Shown: positions 6,215-6,841 of the stretch, piece after piece
Layout of the letters: every line of letters begins with the position of its first letter
How positions within the stretch are numbered: the first letter of the stretch is position 1
Program-made: the position numbers and the translations under genes
Assembly (NCBI GenBank): GCA_026389415.1
Contig: JAPLHX010000162.1
Location: 1-6,841 of the forward strand
DNA length: 6,841 bases
Direction: 5' to 3'
Source: Coprothermobacterota bacterium
GTDB lineage: Bacteria; Caldisericota; JANLFM01
The notes under the pieces: generated by a model
Told to the model about the DNA's origin: nothing
Seen by the model: only the letters and a program-made list of their open reading frames with translations
Database searches by the model: none

Positions 6215-6234
6215 CCAGGCCTGGAGTAGCTACT
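6215..6234. promoter_or_regulatory. Two abutting perfect 10-bp palindromes, possible operator
   Basis: CCAGGCCTGG (6215-6224) is directly followed by AGTAGCTACT (6225-6234), and each is a perfect palindrome. They lie 52-71 bp upstream of the DUF6922 start and 38-57 bp upstream of its -10 box. This suits a dimeric regulator or activator site for the downstream toxin-antitoxin-like pair. CCCCT repeats at 6236, 6243 and 6253 follow. No binding protein is known. Confidence 0.35.
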
Positions 6235-6271
6235 GCCCCTTTCCCCTCCATTCCCCTATGATCAGTGCTTC

Positions 6272-6285
6272 TGGTAAAATAGGAC
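6272..6285 (+). promoter_or_regulatory. Extended -10 promoter giving a leaderless DUF6922 mRNA
   Basis: TGGTAAAAT (6272-6280) is an extended -10 element with five of six hexamer matches. The ATG begins at 6286, only six bases after the -10 box, so transcription should start on or beside the start codon. The AGGA at 6281-6284 is one base from the ATG and too close to act as a Shine-Dalgarno site. Confidence 0.55.
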
Positions 6286-6510
6286 ATGGAATTTCGTCAA
6301 GCTTTATTTTGGGATACTGACCCAGAAAAGATCGACACAGAGAAGCATGCCAAATATATCATCGAACGCGTGCTGGATTTTGGACACGACGATGAAGTGC
6401 GTTGGGTGTGGCAAACCTACAGCAGGTCACTCCTGAAGAGCGTGATCACCGGCTCCAGGTCATTACAACCCCAGACAAAAGCATTGTGGGAGTTGCTTCT
6501 TCAAGATTGA
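6286..6510 (+). CDS. DUF6922-type small protein, putative antitoxin/partner of AbiEii toxin
   Basis: This 74-residue protein has the features of the DUF6922 family found next to nucleotidyltransferase toxins. They are LFWDTDPEKID near the start (7-17), KHAKYIIERVLDFG (20-33), EVRWVWQTYSRSLLKSVI (37-54) and SRSLQPQTKALWELLL (57-72). The helical, tryptophan-rich pattern and a SR.L...T..LW ending are what I recall of the family. Its TGA overlaps the ATG of the next gene by one base (TGATG), so the two are translated as a unit. By position and size it takes the place of the AbiEi antitoxin of classical AbiE systems; an antitoxin role is inference. Base composition is much more AT-rich than the genes to the left, which suggests a transferred module. 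Confidence 0.8.
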   Translation: MEFRQALFWDTDPEKIDTEKHAKYIIERVLDFGHDDEVRWVWQTYSRSLLKSVITGSRSLQPQTKALWELLLQD

Positions 6511-6841
6511 TGAACTGGCATTACGAGATACTACCACCTCAAACGAAAAAAGCCCTGGATTTTTTGTCAGCAGAAGCCTGGCTCGCAGAATCGAAATGGT
6601 ATCTGGCAGGTGGAACGGGATTAGCGCTCCAGGCAGGTACGCGTAAATCTTACGATCTAGATTTCTTCACCACCGAATCTGAGTTCAATGGGCAGATGTT
6701 GCTAGCGAATTTTCTAAAGACTCCAGATTGGAAAACAGAATGGGTGAAGAAGAATACAATCTATGGAGAGTTGTTTGGCTCGAAGATCAGTTTTCTTTCC
6801 AATCTATTGTTCCTGCCCAGGCAGGAACCAATTCTGCATGG
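6510..6841 (+). CDS. AbiEii/AbiGii-type nucleotidyltransferase toxin, partial (C-terminus beyond right edge)
   Basis: The visible 110 residues are the N-terminal part of an AbiEii (PF08843-type) nucleotidyltransferase, the toxin of type IV-like toxin-antitoxin and phage-defence loci. Known relatives transfer nucleotides from NTPs to RNA targets. The catalytic signature is intact: WYLAGGTGLALQAG (30-43) followed by KSYDLDFF (46-53), i.e. GG(T) plus the DxD metal-binding Asp49 and Asp51. The next segment, GSKISFLSNLLFLPRQEPILHG, fits the strand that normally carries the third acidic region and continues past the window. The ATG overlaps the DUF6922 stop by one base and has no well-placed ribosome binding site, so it depends on coupling. 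Like its partner it is AT-rich compared with the genes to the left. Confidence 0.85.
   Translation, partial: MNWHYEILPPQTKKALDFLSAEAWLAESKWYLAGGTGLALQAGTRKSYDLDFFTTESEFNGQMLLANFLKTPDWKTEWVKKNTIYGELFGSKISFLSNLLFLPRQEPILH
6809..6828. repeat. Perfect 9-bp inverted repeat inside the AbiEii-type gene
   Basis: GTTCCTGCC (6809-6817) and GGCAGGAAC (6820-6828) are exact reverse complements separated by CA. The reading frame passes through uninterrupted (encoding LFLPRQE). It is GC-rich in an AT-rich gene. It could be chance, a translational or transcriptional attenuator, or a trace of a small palindromic element. Confidence 0.6.

Overview
The window looks like a chromosomal segment of a moderately GC-rich bacterium, most plausibly a member of the Chloroflexota (Anaerolineae-like). 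This rests on protein style rather than a marker gene: Pro/Thr/Ser-rich linkers after the membrane anchors of an LCP protein and a lipoprotein, an arsS-type radical SAM cluster, and a DUF6922/AbiEii pair. No rRNA, tRNA, CRISPR array, intact insertion sequence or phage gene is visible.

Left part (1-3859, all minus strand). A four-gene, overlapping run is read from 3859 down to 759: a TIGR04283-type glycosyltransferase, the radical SAM protein ArsS, a TIGR04282/DUF2064-type glycosyltransferase, and an uncharacterised two-helix membrane protein. Overlaps of 8, 4 and 4 bp imply translational coupling. The first three are the hallmark set of bacterial arsenosugar biosynthesis. ArsS is known to transfer the 5'-deoxyadenosyl group of SAM to a methylated arsenical, and the two glycosyltransferases are thought to finish the arsenosugar. 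The arsenic methyltransferase ArsM is not in the window. Further down, at 1-622, lies the 5' two thirds of a LytR-CpsA-Psr (LCP) cell-envelope ligase. It runs off the left edge and appears to be transcribed from its own promoter as a leaderless mRNA.

Middle (3860-4323). A divergent intergenic region holds three copies of a roughly 30-bp repeat and then an extended -10 promoter and good ribosome binding site for the next gene.

Right part (4324-6841, plus strand). A 606-residue lipoprotein has a signal peptide with lipobox, a low-complexity Pro/Ser/Thr spacer, a putative papain/transglutaminase-like Cys-His-Asp domain and a beta-rich C-terminal half. It is followed by a probable terminator, two abutting perfect 10-bp palindromes, and a second extended -10 promoter that again abuts its start codon. 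This promoter serves a DUF6922 gene coupled to an AbiEii-type nucleotidyltransferase toxin gene that runs off the right edge. This last block is clearly AT-richer (about 44% GC by hand count of five lines, against about 60% in sampled lines of the other genes) and was probably acquired horizontally.

The points most worth a second look are the unknown membrane protein welded to the arsenosugar genes, the putative secreted cysteine-peptidase-like lipoprotein, the 33-bp hairpin-capable repeat family, and the two promoters that predict leaderless transcripts.
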